A DNA stretch of 15,458 nucleotides from Desulfobacteraceae bacterium (GCA_011389605.1 JAABTZ010000017.1:1-15458); one strand, 5' to 3'; positions 1-6,837 are shown, counted from the stretch's first letter. Made by a program: numbers and translations. Notes: generated from the sequence alone by a model not told the origin.

Positions 1-1220
1 TCTTCCGAACTAACCATGTAATCGTGCTGATCAATGCGCTTTCCATTTATATAGGCGCCACCCTGCTTTATCAGTCTGCGCGCTGCACTGGCGGACTCCG
101 CAAGCCCTACCTGGGGATAAAGCTTGAAGACCGGGATTCCATTATCGAGTTGGGACTTTTCAAATACCGAGCAGGGCACTCCAGTGTTATCTTCTGCAGC
201 CGGGCTTCTGGGTATATCGCTTGATGGCAGCAATGATTCAGGAATCTGGCGGGCTCCAAACATGCGGGAAGCTGCCTGAAAAGCACTGACCGCCTCCCGG
301 CGTCCATGGGCCAGTCTTGTGGCCTCATAGGCAAGCACTGCCTTGGCATTATTAATATCGGCATCCTTTAGAGACTTAATCGCACTGATTTCCTGGCTTG
401 GCAGAAAAGTGAACAAATACAAAAATTTCACTACATCCGGATCATCGGTGTTTACCCAATACTGGTAATAGTCATAGGGGCTTGTTCTTTGAGCGTCCAG
501 CCACACTGCCCCCTGGGCGGTTTTGCCCATTTTTGCGCCGCTGCTGGTGGTTACAAGGGGGAAGGTCAGGCCGTATGCCTCTGTCTGACGCATCCGCCTT
601 ATCAAATCAATGCCGGCTACAATATTGCCCCATTGATCACTGCCCCCCATCTGCAGCCGGCATCCGTGACTGTCATAAAGCTTTAAAAAGTCATAGGCCT
701 GAAGCAGCATGTAATTGAATTCAATAAAATTAAGCCCTTCCTCGGACTCAAGCCTGATCCGGTAGCTTTCGGCCTTTATCATCCTGTTAACGGAGAAATG
801 ACGTCCTATGTCGCGTAAAAACTCTATGTATTTCAGCCCGGTCAACCAGTCAGCATTGTTGAGAAGTTCCGCATTCCCACTTTCAAAAGCTATAAAGCTT
901 GATAGCTGACCTTTTATTGCGTTGGCATTTTCCTCGACCATTTCCAGAGTAAGAAGCTGACGCATTTCAGTCTTTCCACTCGGATCGCCTACAAGACCGG
1001 TCCCGCCACCTACCAGTGCTATGGGCCGGTGGCCTGCCTGCTGCATGTGAGAAAGTGCCATTATCGGCAACAAGTGCCCCACATGCAGGCTTGATCCTGT
1101 TGGGTCAAAACCGACATAGCAGGTAACAGGCTCTTTTGCTTCCAGCAGTTGTTTTAATTGTTCATCATGGGTGGTGGCTTCCACAAAGCCGCGTTCCTGC
1201 AGAGAGTCCAATACATTCAT
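1..1220 (-). CDS. tyrS: Tyrosyl-tRNA synthetase, missing only its extreme C-terminus
   Basis: Cytoplasmic class I synthetase that charges tRNA-Tyr with tyrosine. The minus frame is open from ATG at 1220 to the left edge, giving 406 residues and two bases of the next codon. The class I signature appears as HVGH at about residues 46-49, after the motif YVGFDPTG. The second ATP motif is KMGKT at 230-234, the KFGKT-like variant usual for TyrRS. The tyrosine/tRNA region contains QMGGSDQWGN. The C-terminus is an S4-like RNA-binding domain ending YINGKRIDQHDY. Family members are about 400-430 residues, so only a few are missing. The ribosome site is weak (GAGTGGA before ATG). The gene lies 142 bp downstream of rny on the same strand, with a hairpin-rich leader between them. 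Identity is certain; regulation through the leader is not shown. Confidence 0.96.
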   Translation of the reverse strand, partial: MNVLDSLQERGFVEATTHDEQLKQLLEAKEPVTCYVGFDPTGSSLHVGHLLPIMALSHMQQAGHRPIALVGGGTGLVGDPSGKTEMRQLLTLEMVEENANAIKGQLSSFIAFESGNAELLNNADWLTGLKYIEFLRDIGRHFSVNRMIKAESYRIRLESEEGLNFIEFNYMLLQAYDFLKLYDSHGCRLQMGGSDQWGNIVAGIDLIRRMRQTEAYGLTFPLVTTSSGAKMGKTAQGAVWLDAQRTSPYDYYQYWVNTDDPDVVKFLYLFTFLPSQEISAIKSLKDADINNAKAVLAYEATRLAHGRREAVSAFQAASRMFGARQIPESLLPSSDIPRSPAAEDNTGVPCSVFEKSQLDNGIPVFKLYPQVGLAESASAARRLIKQGGAYINGKRIDQHDYMVSSE

Positions 1221-1265
1221 GACATCCACTCTTTTCCGGCTTTTTTGCATGTATTCTTGTTTTTT

Positions 1266-1294
1266 TGCCCCAAGCCCTGCAAGGGCCCGGGGCA
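1266..1294 (-). other. GC-rich hairpin in the tyrS leader
   Basis: TGCCCC (1266-1271) pairs with GGGGCA (1289-1294), and GCCC (1274-1277) with GGGC (1283-1286), around a 2x2 internal loop and a 5-base loop. Read on the minus strand it is followed by seven A, not T, so it is not an ordinary intrinsic terminator. It lies about 45 bases upstream of the tyrS start and may be a leader structure or a processing site. Confidence 0.5.
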
Positions 1295-1301
1295 GACACC
1301 T

Positions 1302-1333
1302 GCCTGTAAAAAAATGACTTTTTACAGGCTCAT
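1302..1333 (+). repeat. Hairpin repeat, copy A (tyrS-rny intergenic)
   Basis: A perfect 11-bp inverted repeat, GCCTGTAAAAA (1302-1312) and TTTTTACAGGC (1319-1329), encloses a 6-base loop and is followed by TCAT. Nearly the same sequence, including the trailing GGCTCAT, occurs on the opposite strand at 14880-14909. Two copies 13.5 kb apart suggest a dispersed small repeat. It sits in the rny 3' region and the tyrS leader. Confidence 0.55.
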
Positions 1334-1335
1334 CG

Positions 1336-1357
1336 AAACTTAAAAATTCTTAAGTTT
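1336..1357 (-). other. AT-rich inverted repeat just after rny
   Basis: AAACTTAA (1336-1343) and TTAAGTTT (1350-1357) are perfect 8-bp inverted arms with a 6-base loop, starting 5 bases beyond the rny stop codon. There is no GC stem and no following T tract, so it is a weak terminator at best. It may protect the rny mRNA 3' end. Confidence 0.35.
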
Positions 1358-1362
1358 AACAA

Positions 1363-2925
1363 CTATTTATTGGCGTATTCCACTGCACGTGTCTCCCTTA
1401 TGACAGTCACTTTGATCTGTCCGGGAAACGTCAGCTTTTCCTCGATTTTCTTAACAATATCCTTGCTCATGATAACAGCGTCATCATCTGTCATTTTGCC
1501 CCCGTCCACAATGACCCGAAGCTCACGGCCGGCCTGGATCGCGTAGGCATTGGCAACACCTTTGGCTTCTTTGGCAATTGCTTCAAGATCTTCAAGCCGC
1601 TTTATGTAATTTTCAAGCAGTTCCTTGCGTGCACCGGGCCTTGCTCCGGAGAGACTGTCTGAGGCCTGCACCAGGAGATCATAGACTGATTCAGGCTCAA
1701 TATCCTCATGGTGGGCTGCAATGGCATGAACCACCTTGGGAGATTCCCCGTATTTTTTTGCAACCCGGGCTCCAATTTCAGCATGGCTGCCATCAACCTC
1801 ATGATCTATTGCCTTGCCTATATCATGGAGCAGCCCCATCCGCTTTGCCAGTTTAACATTTAAACCCAGCTCTGCTGCCATTGCACCGCACAGGAAACCT
1901 ACCTCAATGGAATGCTGAAGCACATTCTGGGCATAACTGGTCCGAAATTTTAAACGGCCCAGGTATTTGACAAGTTCATTGTTAATACCGTGAACACCCA
2001 GGTCAAATGCCGCCTGGTTGCCGGCTTCCTTGATGGTGGCTTCAACCTCCTGATCAACCTTTTTGACCACGTCCTCTATCCTTGCAGGATGAATCCGGCC
2101 GTCTTCAATGAGCCTGAGAAGAGAAAGCCTTGCCACTTCACGCCGTACAGGGTTAAAACCTGATAGAATGACAGCTTCAGGGGTATCATCGATAATAAGG
2201 TCAATTCCGGTAGCTGCCTCAAGAGCCCTGATATTACGGCCTTCCCTTCCGATTATTCGGCCCTTCATCTCATCGTCAGGCAGCTGAACCACGGAAACAG
2301 TTCTTTCGGCAACAAAATCTCCGGCATATCTTTGTATGGCAGTGGCCATGATCTTTTTTGCTTCCTTGTCGGCATTTTCCTTTGCTTCGGCAACAATGCG
2401 TTTGATCATTTTAGCGCTGTCATGACGAGCTTCATTTTCCATGGACTGCAGAAGCAATTCCTTGGCCGCATCGGCGGTCATTCCGGAGATGGTTTCCAGC
2501 TGCCGTTTTTGTTCGTCAATGAGATCCTGATAGTGCTTTTCCCGTTTTGCTATTCCTGCCTCGCGCTCCTGGAGATCGCGTTCAGTGCGGGCGTTATCCC
2601 TTGCCTGCTGTTCGACTTGTTCATTTTTCTTGTCAAGGTTTTCTTCTTTGGAAAGAAGACGTTTTTCCAGTTTTTTAAGTTCATCACGAGTCTCTGCGGT
2701 TTCAGCGTCAAAATCGCTTTTCATTTTGAAAAGACGATCCTTGGCTTCCAGCTGGGCCTCCTTGATCAATGAGTCAGCCTTGCGTTCGGCCGTTTCCACA
2801 ATCATTTTGGCTTTTTCTTCGGCGTCGGAAATTTTCTGGCCGGCAAACTTTTCCCGCAAAAGCTGTGAGCCTACAAATCCCAATACAGCGCCGGCAATGA
2901 TCATTAAAATATAGCTTCCGTCCAT
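1363..2925 (-). CDS. rny: Ribonuclease Y
   Basis: Membrane-anchored endoribonuclease that starts mRNA decay. I place the start at ATG 2925, preceded by AGGGGGCAAGA, rather than at the in-frame ATG 21 bases upstream, which lacks a ribosome site; this gives 520 residues, the family's usual length. Domains in order: one transmembrane helix at about 3-23, a long charged coiled coil at about 30-200, a KH RNA-binding domain with GRIIGREGRNIR at about 222-233, and an HD hydrolase domain with LLHDIGKA. The metal-binding HD pair falls at about 367-368. The product should sit at the inner face of the cytoplasmic membrane. It lies downstream of zapB-zapA-6S RNA and upstream of tyrS on the same strand. 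The domain order is complete and no key residue appears lost. Confidence 0.97.
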   Translation of the reverse strand: MDGSYILMIIAGAVLGFVGSQLLREKFAGQKISDAEEKAKMIVETAERKADSLIKEAQLEAKDRLFKMKSDFDAETAETRDELKKLEKRLLSKEENLDKKNEQVEQQARDNARTERDLQEREAGIAKREKHYQDLIDEQKRQLETISGMTADAAKELLLQSMENEARHDSAKMIKRIVAEAKENADKEAKKIMATAIQRYAGDFVAERTVSVVQLPDDEMKGRIIGREGRNIRALEAATGIDLIIDDTPEAVILSGFNPVRREVARLSLLRLIEDGRIHPARIEDVVKKVDQEVEATIKEAGNQAAFDLGVHGINNELVKYLGRLKFRTSYAQNVLQHSIEVGFLCGAMAAELGLNVKLAKRMGLLHDIGKAIDHEVDGSHAEIGARVAKKYGESPKVVHAIAAHHEDIEPESVYDLLVQASDSLSGARPGARKELLENYIKRLEDLEAIAKEAKGVANAYAIQAGRELRVIVDGGKMTDDDAVIMSKDIVKKIEEKLTFPGQIKVTVIRETRAVEYANK

Positions 2926-3150
2926 TCTTGCCCCCTGAAAATACAATCCGGCAACGGTCCTGATTTGCGAAAAAAAGGGGTCCCGGAGTGTGTTAGATTT
3001 CCGTTACAATACCTTCGACTCAGCCGTTAGCCGGGTGAGCCGGCATTGTTGATTAATTTAAATATTGCAGGTAAATCAAGGGAGTCAGCCGGAAAGAATG
3101 TCATGATTCAGCAGGGCAGAAATTCAGGTAATGGCTTTATTGCCGCCGGA
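2926..3150 (-). other. rny leader without a recognisable gene
   Basis: About 225 bases between the 6S RNA and rny hold no convincing coding region on either strand. I see an imperfect GC hairpin (GCCGG...CCGGC around 3030-3045) and an AT-rich inverted repeat, TTGATT...AATCAA (about 3051-3078, minus reading). The latter could contain the rny promoter, but I found no well-spaced -35/-10 pair. In E. coli a 5-formyl-THF cyclo-ligase gene follows ssrS; it is absent here. Confidence 0.4.
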
Positions 3151-3183
3151 AAAGAAAAAATATCACTCGTAAATATTGCCGAG
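3151..3183 (-). terminator. Possible weak terminator after 6S RNA
   Basis: Read on the minus strand, CTCG pairs with CGAG across a 10-base loop (3166-3183) and is followed by a T-rich run, ATTTTTTCTTTT (about 3151-3162). The 4-bp stem is short, so this could equally be a processed 3' trailer. Confidence 0.3.
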
Positions 3184-3376
3184 AAAATAAGCCCCCGCCA
3201 CGCCGTGTTGAAAGAGCCTTGAACCGGGCTCATTGAGGTGGGCGCCTTATGGCTTCTTCAGGCTTTTCCGTACATGCGGAACTTGCACACCAAAACCAGG
3301 GAAGGCTCCCGTTTTCATAGGTGTTGGGTCAAGGGGCACTTTTCAATCACGCACATAGCAGGGGATCTTATTTTTT
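3183..3376 (-). ncRNA. ssrS: 6S RNA (RNA polymerase-sigma70 regulator)
   Basis: 6S RNA mimics an open promoter and sequesters the housekeeping RNA polymerase holoenzyme. Three things support the call. A closing stem is formed by AAAATAAG (minus reading, plus 3367-3374) pairing perfectly with CTTATTTT (plus 3184-3191), continued by CCCC/GGGG. Internal segments resemble the E. coli RNA in order: AGTGCCCCTTGACCC, then GGGAGCC, then a TTCCG/CGGAA hairpin followed by AAGCCT, then a GGTTCAAGG loop closed by GAGCC/GGCTC (3214-3231), then a GGCGTGGCGGGG tail. It also lies directly downstream of zapA, as ssrS does in E. coli. The length of about 190 nt matches the family. The ends are inferred from pairing and may be off by 5-10 bases. 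It may be co-transcribed with zapBA and processed, or have its own promoter. Confidence 0.87.
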
Positions 3377-3412
3377 CTCAATATTTCACGGTTGAGTCCT
3401 GATGCCCGACAA

Positions 3413-3447
3413 TAAAAAACCTGCTGGCCGTCAATGACGCCGGCCAG
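3413..3447 (-). terminator. Hairpin terminator overlapping the zapA stop codon
   Basis: CTGGCCG and CGGCCAG (plus 3441-3447 and 3424-3430) form a perfect 7-bp stem around a 10-base loop that contains the zapA stop TGA (3431-3433). Four bases later the minus strand has TTTTTT (3414-3419). The stem thus uses the last zapA codons. If active it would partly separate zapA from 6S RNA transcription. Confidence 0.55.
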
Positions 3448-3739
3448 ACGCAATCATCCGATCCATTCTTGAGGCCCTGTCAGCTACGGACTGCATAAAC
3501 TCGTCGTACTGAATCTGCAATTCCATATGCTCTTTGGCCATGTTAAGGGCAGCAAGCACAACAATGGCAAGCTTGTTGGTTTTTTGTGAATGCAAAGGAA
3601 AACGCGATGCCACCTGGTTGACTTCCTTGACCAGGTATGCTGCAACTTCCCTGGCATCCATACGGCTGTCTTCGTCAGCCCTGAACTTAAAATATTCACC
3701 CAAAAGCTCTATTGTAATGATCTGTTCCAATTGGGACAT
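3431..3739 (-). CDS. zapA: Cell division protein ZapA
   Basis: Small cytoplasmic protein that binds and bundles FtsZ at the division ring. The product is 102 residues from ATG 3739. An ATG two codons upstream (3745) abuts its own GGCAGG, whereas AGGA lies five bases before 3739, so the latter is preferred. The N-terminal half has the ZapA pattern ITIELLGEYFKFRADED, then a helix with VAAYLVKEVNQVASRF, a conserved LAIVVLAALNMAKEH segment, and a C-terminal helical dimerisation region. It follows zapB by 36 bp and precedes 6S RNA, a typical zapA neighbourhood. The protein is short and sequence identity in this family is modest, but context and motif order agree. Confidence 0.88.
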   Translation of the reverse strand: MSQLEQIITIELLGEYFKFRADEDSRMDAREVAAYLVKEVNQVASRFPLHSQKTNKLAIVVLAALNMAKEHMELQIQYDEFMQSVADRASRMDRMIASGRRH

Positions 3740-3775
3740 GGTCATCCTGCCGTAAAACCGTTCCGGTTATTCTTC

Positions 3776-4030
3776 TTATTCTTCAGGGACCGGGTTTTGA
3801 GCTGCATTGTTGAGTTTGGCCAGCAAACTATCGATTCTGGATCGAATTTGAGTCTTTTGCCGTATAAATTGATTTTCGGCCTCTGTCTTTTGATCCAATT
3901 CCGATTCAAGCTGTCGTATCTTGGCGCTTAAATCAGTATTATCCCGTTCAAGAGTATTACACCTTTCAATTAGATGTTCCACTTTTTCCTGAAGGGAATC
4001 CAGCTGAATCATCACTTCATCGGTTTCCAC
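3776..4030 (-). CDS. zapB: Small coiled-coil protein, ZapB-like (DUF904)
   Basis: An 84-residue, highly charged protein that is almost entirely coiled coil: heptad-like LDSLQEKVEHLIERCNTLE, then KIRQLESELDQKTEAEN, then a short proline-containing tail. ZapB proteins of about 80 residues are cytoplasmic coiled-coil dimers that join ZapA at the Z-ring. It starts with GTG at 4030, preceded by AGAGGTGA at good spacing. The gene lies immediately upstream of zapA on the same strand behind a good promoter, which supports a ZapA partner. Coiled coils carry little family-specific signal, so the name rests mainly on size, composition and position. Confidence 0.75.
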   Translation of the reverse strand: METDEVMIQLDSLQEKVEHLIERCNTLERDNTDLSAKIRQLESELDQKTEAENQFIRQKTQIRSRIDSLLAKLNNAAQNPVPEE

Positions 4031-4049
4031 TGTCTCACCTCTTTTTTGT

Positions 4050-4078
4050 TATATAAGGTTGACAACAACGAAAGTCAA
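4050..4078 (-). promoter_or_regulatory. Predicted sigma70 promoter of zapB-zapA
   Basis: The minus strand has TTGACT (plus 4073-4078), a 17-base spacer, then TATATA (plus 4050-4055), which continues as TATAAC. It lies 20 bases upstream of the zapB GTG and just after the stop of glmU. TTGAC and GTCAA also form an inverted repeat over the -35 and spacer, a possible operator. Confidence 0.6.
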
Positions 4079-4084
4079 GGCTTT

Positions 4085-4837
4085 TCATTTTGAAGCAATA
4101 AGGGTTTCAGCCCTTTTAAGATCCTCAAGGCTGTTGACCCCAACCATTTCACGATTATCCCGGCAGATAACAAGTCCTGCGCGCCTGCCTTCATCGACAG
4201 CAATTCCGACGATATCGGTCAAATACATTTCAGCCTGAGCATTGTCTGTGCTGATCCCAGCAAGCGCCTTTTCCAGAAATTGCCTTTCCACGCAGTAAAT
4301 TCCTGTATTTACAGTGTTGATTACCTTTTCTGCCGGGGTGGCATCCGATTCTTCCACAATGCATTCAACGGTTCCGTCATTTCGTTGCTTGATGCGGCCG
4401 TAGCCTTCAGGGTTATCAATTTTTGCCCCCAAAACCGTTACCTCATTTTTGCTTCGTATATGTTCAGCAATCAATTGCTCAAGTGTATATGGAGTGATAA
4501 GGGGGACATCTCCGCACAAAATCAGTATATGCCTTGCGGAGTCGGGAAGCTCCGGCATGGCGCACAAAACAGCATGGCCTGTACCCAATTGCTGTGACTG
4601 ATGGGCAAAATCAACAGCTACGTGGGAGGAAACAACAGATTTAACATCTGCGGCCTGGATTCCAACGACAACAACTGTGTTGTCAACAATTGGAACGCAA
4701 GCATCAAGGACATGCAGCACCAGCGGCCTGCCTGCAAGAAGATGCAAGACCTTGGCCTTATCTGACTTCATGCGGGTTCCCTTGCCGGCAGCAAGGATGA
4801 TTGCCGAAACATTTTTATTTTTTGAACTTTCAGACAT
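4085..4837 (-). CDS. glmU: GlmU-type UDP-GlcNAc pyrophosphorylase, uridyltransferase domain only
   Basis: Nucleotidyltransferase expected to make UDP-N-acetylglucosamine from UTP and GlcNAc-1-phosphate for peptidoglycan and lipid A. The frame is open further upstream into atpC, but ATG 4837 begins the family sequence, giving 250 residues. Motifs: LAAGKGTRM at 15-23 with K29 for nucleotide binding, QLGTGHAV, the metal-binding CGDVPL, EGYGRI, and the sugar-binding NTGIY. It ends at the linker after the Rossmann-like domain. Full GlmU is about 450 residues with a left-handed beta-helix acetyltransferase, which is absent here because zapB starts 54 bp beyond the stop. GlcN-1-P acetylation must come from elsewhere, or the true substrate differs. 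atpC-glmU order also occurs in E. coli. Other sugar-1-phosphate substrates cannot be excluded. Confidence 0.85.
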   Translation of the reverse strand: MSESSKNKNVSAIILAAGKGTRMKSDKAKVLHLLAGRPLVLHVLDACVPIVDNTVVVVGIQAADVKSVVSSHVAVDFAHQSQQLGTGHAVLCAMPELPDSARHILILCGDVPLITPYTLEQLIAEHIRSKNEVTVLGAKIDNPEGYGRIKQRNDGTVECIVEESDATPAEKVINTVNTGIYCVERQFLEKALAGISTDNAQAEMYLTDIVGIAVDEGRRAGLVICRDNREMVGVNSLEDLKRAETLIASK

Positions 4838-4859
4838 GTCTTCTACTCTGCAAACAAGG

Positions 4860-4897
4860 AAAAAAGGGCAAACCATTGGAATGGAATTGCCCTTTTT
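4860..4897 (-). terminator. Intrinsic terminator of the atp operon
   Basis: AAAAAGGGCAA and TTGCCCTTTTT (plus 4887-4897 and 4861-4871) form a perfect 11-bp stem, with CCATT/AATGG extending it inside. On the minus strand it ends in TTTTTT. It lies 79 bases beyond the atpC stop and only 22 bases before the glmU start, so glmU needs read-through or a promoter within this short stretch. The A/T flanks make it potentially bidirectional. Confidence 0.85.
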
Positions 4898-4976
4898 GAG
4901 TTTTATCATCCACTGACTTGTGGCTTTGATTTTCAAATATTTGCGTATATGGATCCCCGGATCCGCCAAACCGCCT

Positions 4977-5399
4977 TTAATGGCTTGCTGATGATGAACC
5001 CTGAACCATATTAAGCCGCACCAAGGCTCTTTGGAGAGCAGACTGGGCCCTTGCAAAATCCAGGTCATCCTTCTGGCTGGCCAGTCGCTCCTGGGCCCGA
5101 TCATATGCCGCCTTGGCGCGCTGATAGTCGATATCTTCCTCGCGCTCCGCTGATTCGGCCAGAATGGTAACCCGGTCAGGAAGGGCTTCTGCAAATCCAC
5201 CACTCACAAAAACAAAGTGCTCCTTGCCGCTGGCATCCTTGTAGTGCACCTTGCCGACCTGCAGGGATGTCAGGAAAGGAGTATGTCCGGAAAGAACGCC
5301 GAATTCTCCGAGTGTTCCGGGAGCCATAACTATCTGGGCCGGTTCGCTTACAACGTATTTTTCCGGGGTAACTATTTCAAGCTGGATATTTTCCGCCAT
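4977..5399 (-). CDS. atpC: ATP synthase epsilon subunit
   Basis: Rotor-stalk subunit of F1 that couples gamma to the c-ring and regulates ATP hydrolysis. The product is 140 residues, the usual length. The N-terminal beta-sandwich shows QLEIVTPEKYV, then GEFGVLSGHTPFLTSL and FVFVSGGFAEALPDRVTILAE. The C-terminal helical hairpin (about 88-135) is Ala-, Arg- and Glu-rich. ATG 5399 follows AAGGAG at good spacing, 19 bp after atpD. It is the last atp gene before the hairpin terminator. Confidence 0.97.
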   Translation of the reverse strand: MAENIQLEIVTPEKYVVSEPAQIVMAPGTLGEFGVLSGHTPFLTSLQVGKVHYKDASGKEHFVFVSGGFAEALPDRVTILAESAEREEDIDYQRAKAAYDRAQERLASQKDDLDFARAQSALQRALVRLNMVQGSSSASH

Positions 5400-5418
5400 G
5401 TGAAGCTCCTTCTATTTC

Positions 5419-6837
5419 TTAGGATGAAGAAGCCATGTTCTTGGCTTTTTCCACTGCTTCTTCAATGGTGCCCACCATGTAGAATGCCTGTTCAGGAAGG
5501 TCATCGTGCTTTCCTTCACATATTTCCTGGAAAGCCCGTATTGTGTCTGCAATCTTGACAAAGGCCCCTTTCAGCCCTGTAAAGGTTTCAGCAACGTGGA
5601 AGGGCTGAGAAAGAAAACGTTGAATCTTGCGGGCGCGGGCAACAGTCACCTTGTCTTCGTCGGAGAGCTCTTCCATGCCCAGAATGGCGATGATGTCCTG
5701 CAAGTCCTTGTAGCGCTGCAGAGTGATCTGCACTTCCCGGGCTACCCGGTAATGATCCTCGCCGATAAAATTTGCGTCCAAAATGCGCGAGGTGGAATCC
5801 AGCGGGTCAACAGCAGGATAGATACCAAGCTCTGCAATCTGTCGGGATAAAACCACGGTTCCGTCGAGATGGGCAAAAGTGGTGGCAGGAGCAGGGTCGG
5901 TAAGGTCGTCTGCGGGCACATACACGCACTGTACAGCAGTAATGGAGCCCTTGTGAGTGGAGGTGATGCGCTCCTGGAGTTCCCCGAGCTCAACTGCCAA
6001 TGTCGGCTGGTAACCAACGGCAGACGGCATGCGCCCAAGAAGTGAGGAAACTTCCTGGCCCGCCTGTGTAAACCGGAAAATATTGTCAATAAACAAAAGC
6101 ACATCCTGGCCTTCCTGATCACGGAAATACTCTGCACTGGTAAGGGCGCTGAGTGCAACGCGCATACGGGCACCAGGGGGCTCGGTCATCTGACCGTAAA
6201 CCAGTGCGGCCTTGGGTAAAACGCCTGAATCCTTCATTTCATGGTAAAGGTCATTTCCCTCGCGAGTCCGCTCTCCAACACCGGCAAACACGGAAATACC
6301 GCCATGATGCATGGCAATATTGTTGACCATCTCCATCATAATAACGGTTTTGCCAACGCCGGCACCGCCAAACAACCCCATTTTGCCGCCCCGGGGAAAA
6401 GGAACCAGCAGATCGATAACCTTTACTCCGGTTTCCAGTACCTGCACTGAAACGTCCTGTTCGGTAAGTGCAGGAGCAAGCCGGTGGATCGGGGACATAT
6501 TTTCATTGCTTACCGGACCCAGTCCATCAACAGGACGTCCCACAACATTTAGAACCCTGCCAAGGGCCGGCTCGCCAACAGGAACCATAATCGGGTTTCC
6601 GGTATCTTTTACAGGCATGCCCCGTACCAGGCCGTCGGTTACGTCCATTGAAACTGTACGAACTACATTGTCGCCCAGATGCTGGGCTACTTCCACCACA
6701 AGGTTGTCTTCCTGATCATTGATCGTCGGGTTCGTAATCAGCAAAGCTGTCAGAATTTCCGGCAGTTTGCCCTGCTCGAACTCGACGTCAACCACAGGCC
6801 CCATAACCTGTGTAATCTTACCCATATTCTCTGCCAT
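5419..6837 (-). CDS. atpD: ATP synthase beta subunit (catalytic)
   Basis: Carries the catalytic nucleotide sites of F1 at the cytoplasmic face of the membrane. The product is 472 residues, normal for the family. The Walker A motif GGAGVGKT lies near residue 157. The catalytic-glutamate segment GVGERTREGNDLYHE, the Walker B LLFIDNIFRF, and the ALSALTSAEYFRDQEGQD and MPSAVGYQPTLA blocks are all intact. The DELSEED equivalent reads EELSDED, followed by ARARKIQRFLSQPF. The start at ATG 6837 has AGGAGG seven bases upstream, preferred over the methionine at residue 5. It follows atpG by 43 bp and precedes atpC by 19 bp. Confidence 0.99.
   Translation of the reverse strand: MAENMGKITQVMGPVVDVEFEQGKLPEILTALLITNPTINDQEDNLVVEVAQHLGDNVVRTVSMDVTDGLVRGMPVKDTGNPIMVPVGEPALGRVLNVVGRPVDGLGPVSNENMSPIHRLAPALTEQDVSVQVLETGVKVIDLLVPFPRGGKMGLFGGAGVGKTVIMMEMVNNIAMHHGGISVFAGVGERTREGNDLYHEMKDSGVLPKAALVYGQMTEPPGARMRVALSALTSAEYFRDQEGQDVLLFIDNIFRFTQAGQEVSSLLGRMPSAVGYQPTLAVELGELQERITSTHKGSITAVQCVYVPADDLTDPAPATTFAHLDGTVVLSRQIAELGIYPAVDPLDSTSRILDANFIGEDHYRVAREVQITLQRYKDLQDIIAILGMEELSDEDKVTVARARKIQRFLSQPFHVAETFTGLKGAFVKIADTIRAFQEICEGKHDDLPEQAFYMVGTIEEAVEKAKNMASSS

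Noticed and set aside
1266..1294. GC hairpin as rho-independent terminator of rny
   Set aside because: On the minus strand the stem is followed by A7 rather than T; the T run lies on the wrong side.
2332..2772. 146-codon plus-strand frame rich in Phe and Leu, resembling a membrane protein
   Set aside because: It is the antisense of the Lys/Glu-rich coiled coil of RNase Y; Lys and Glu codons read backwards give Phe and Leu.
3051..3078. TTGATT...AATCAA inverted repeat as an rny promoter or operator
   Set aside because: The arms are only 6 bp in AT-rich DNA and no -10 lies at a suitable distance from TTGATT.
4951..4964. Two GGATCC sites around CC, looking like a cloning polylinker
   Set aside because: The flanks are ordinary intergenic sequence in line with atpC; no other vector sequence is present.
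4838..5203. Upstream extension of the glmU frame by about 120 codons
   Set aside because: It overlaps atpC and the terminator, and homology to GlmU begins only after ATG 4837.
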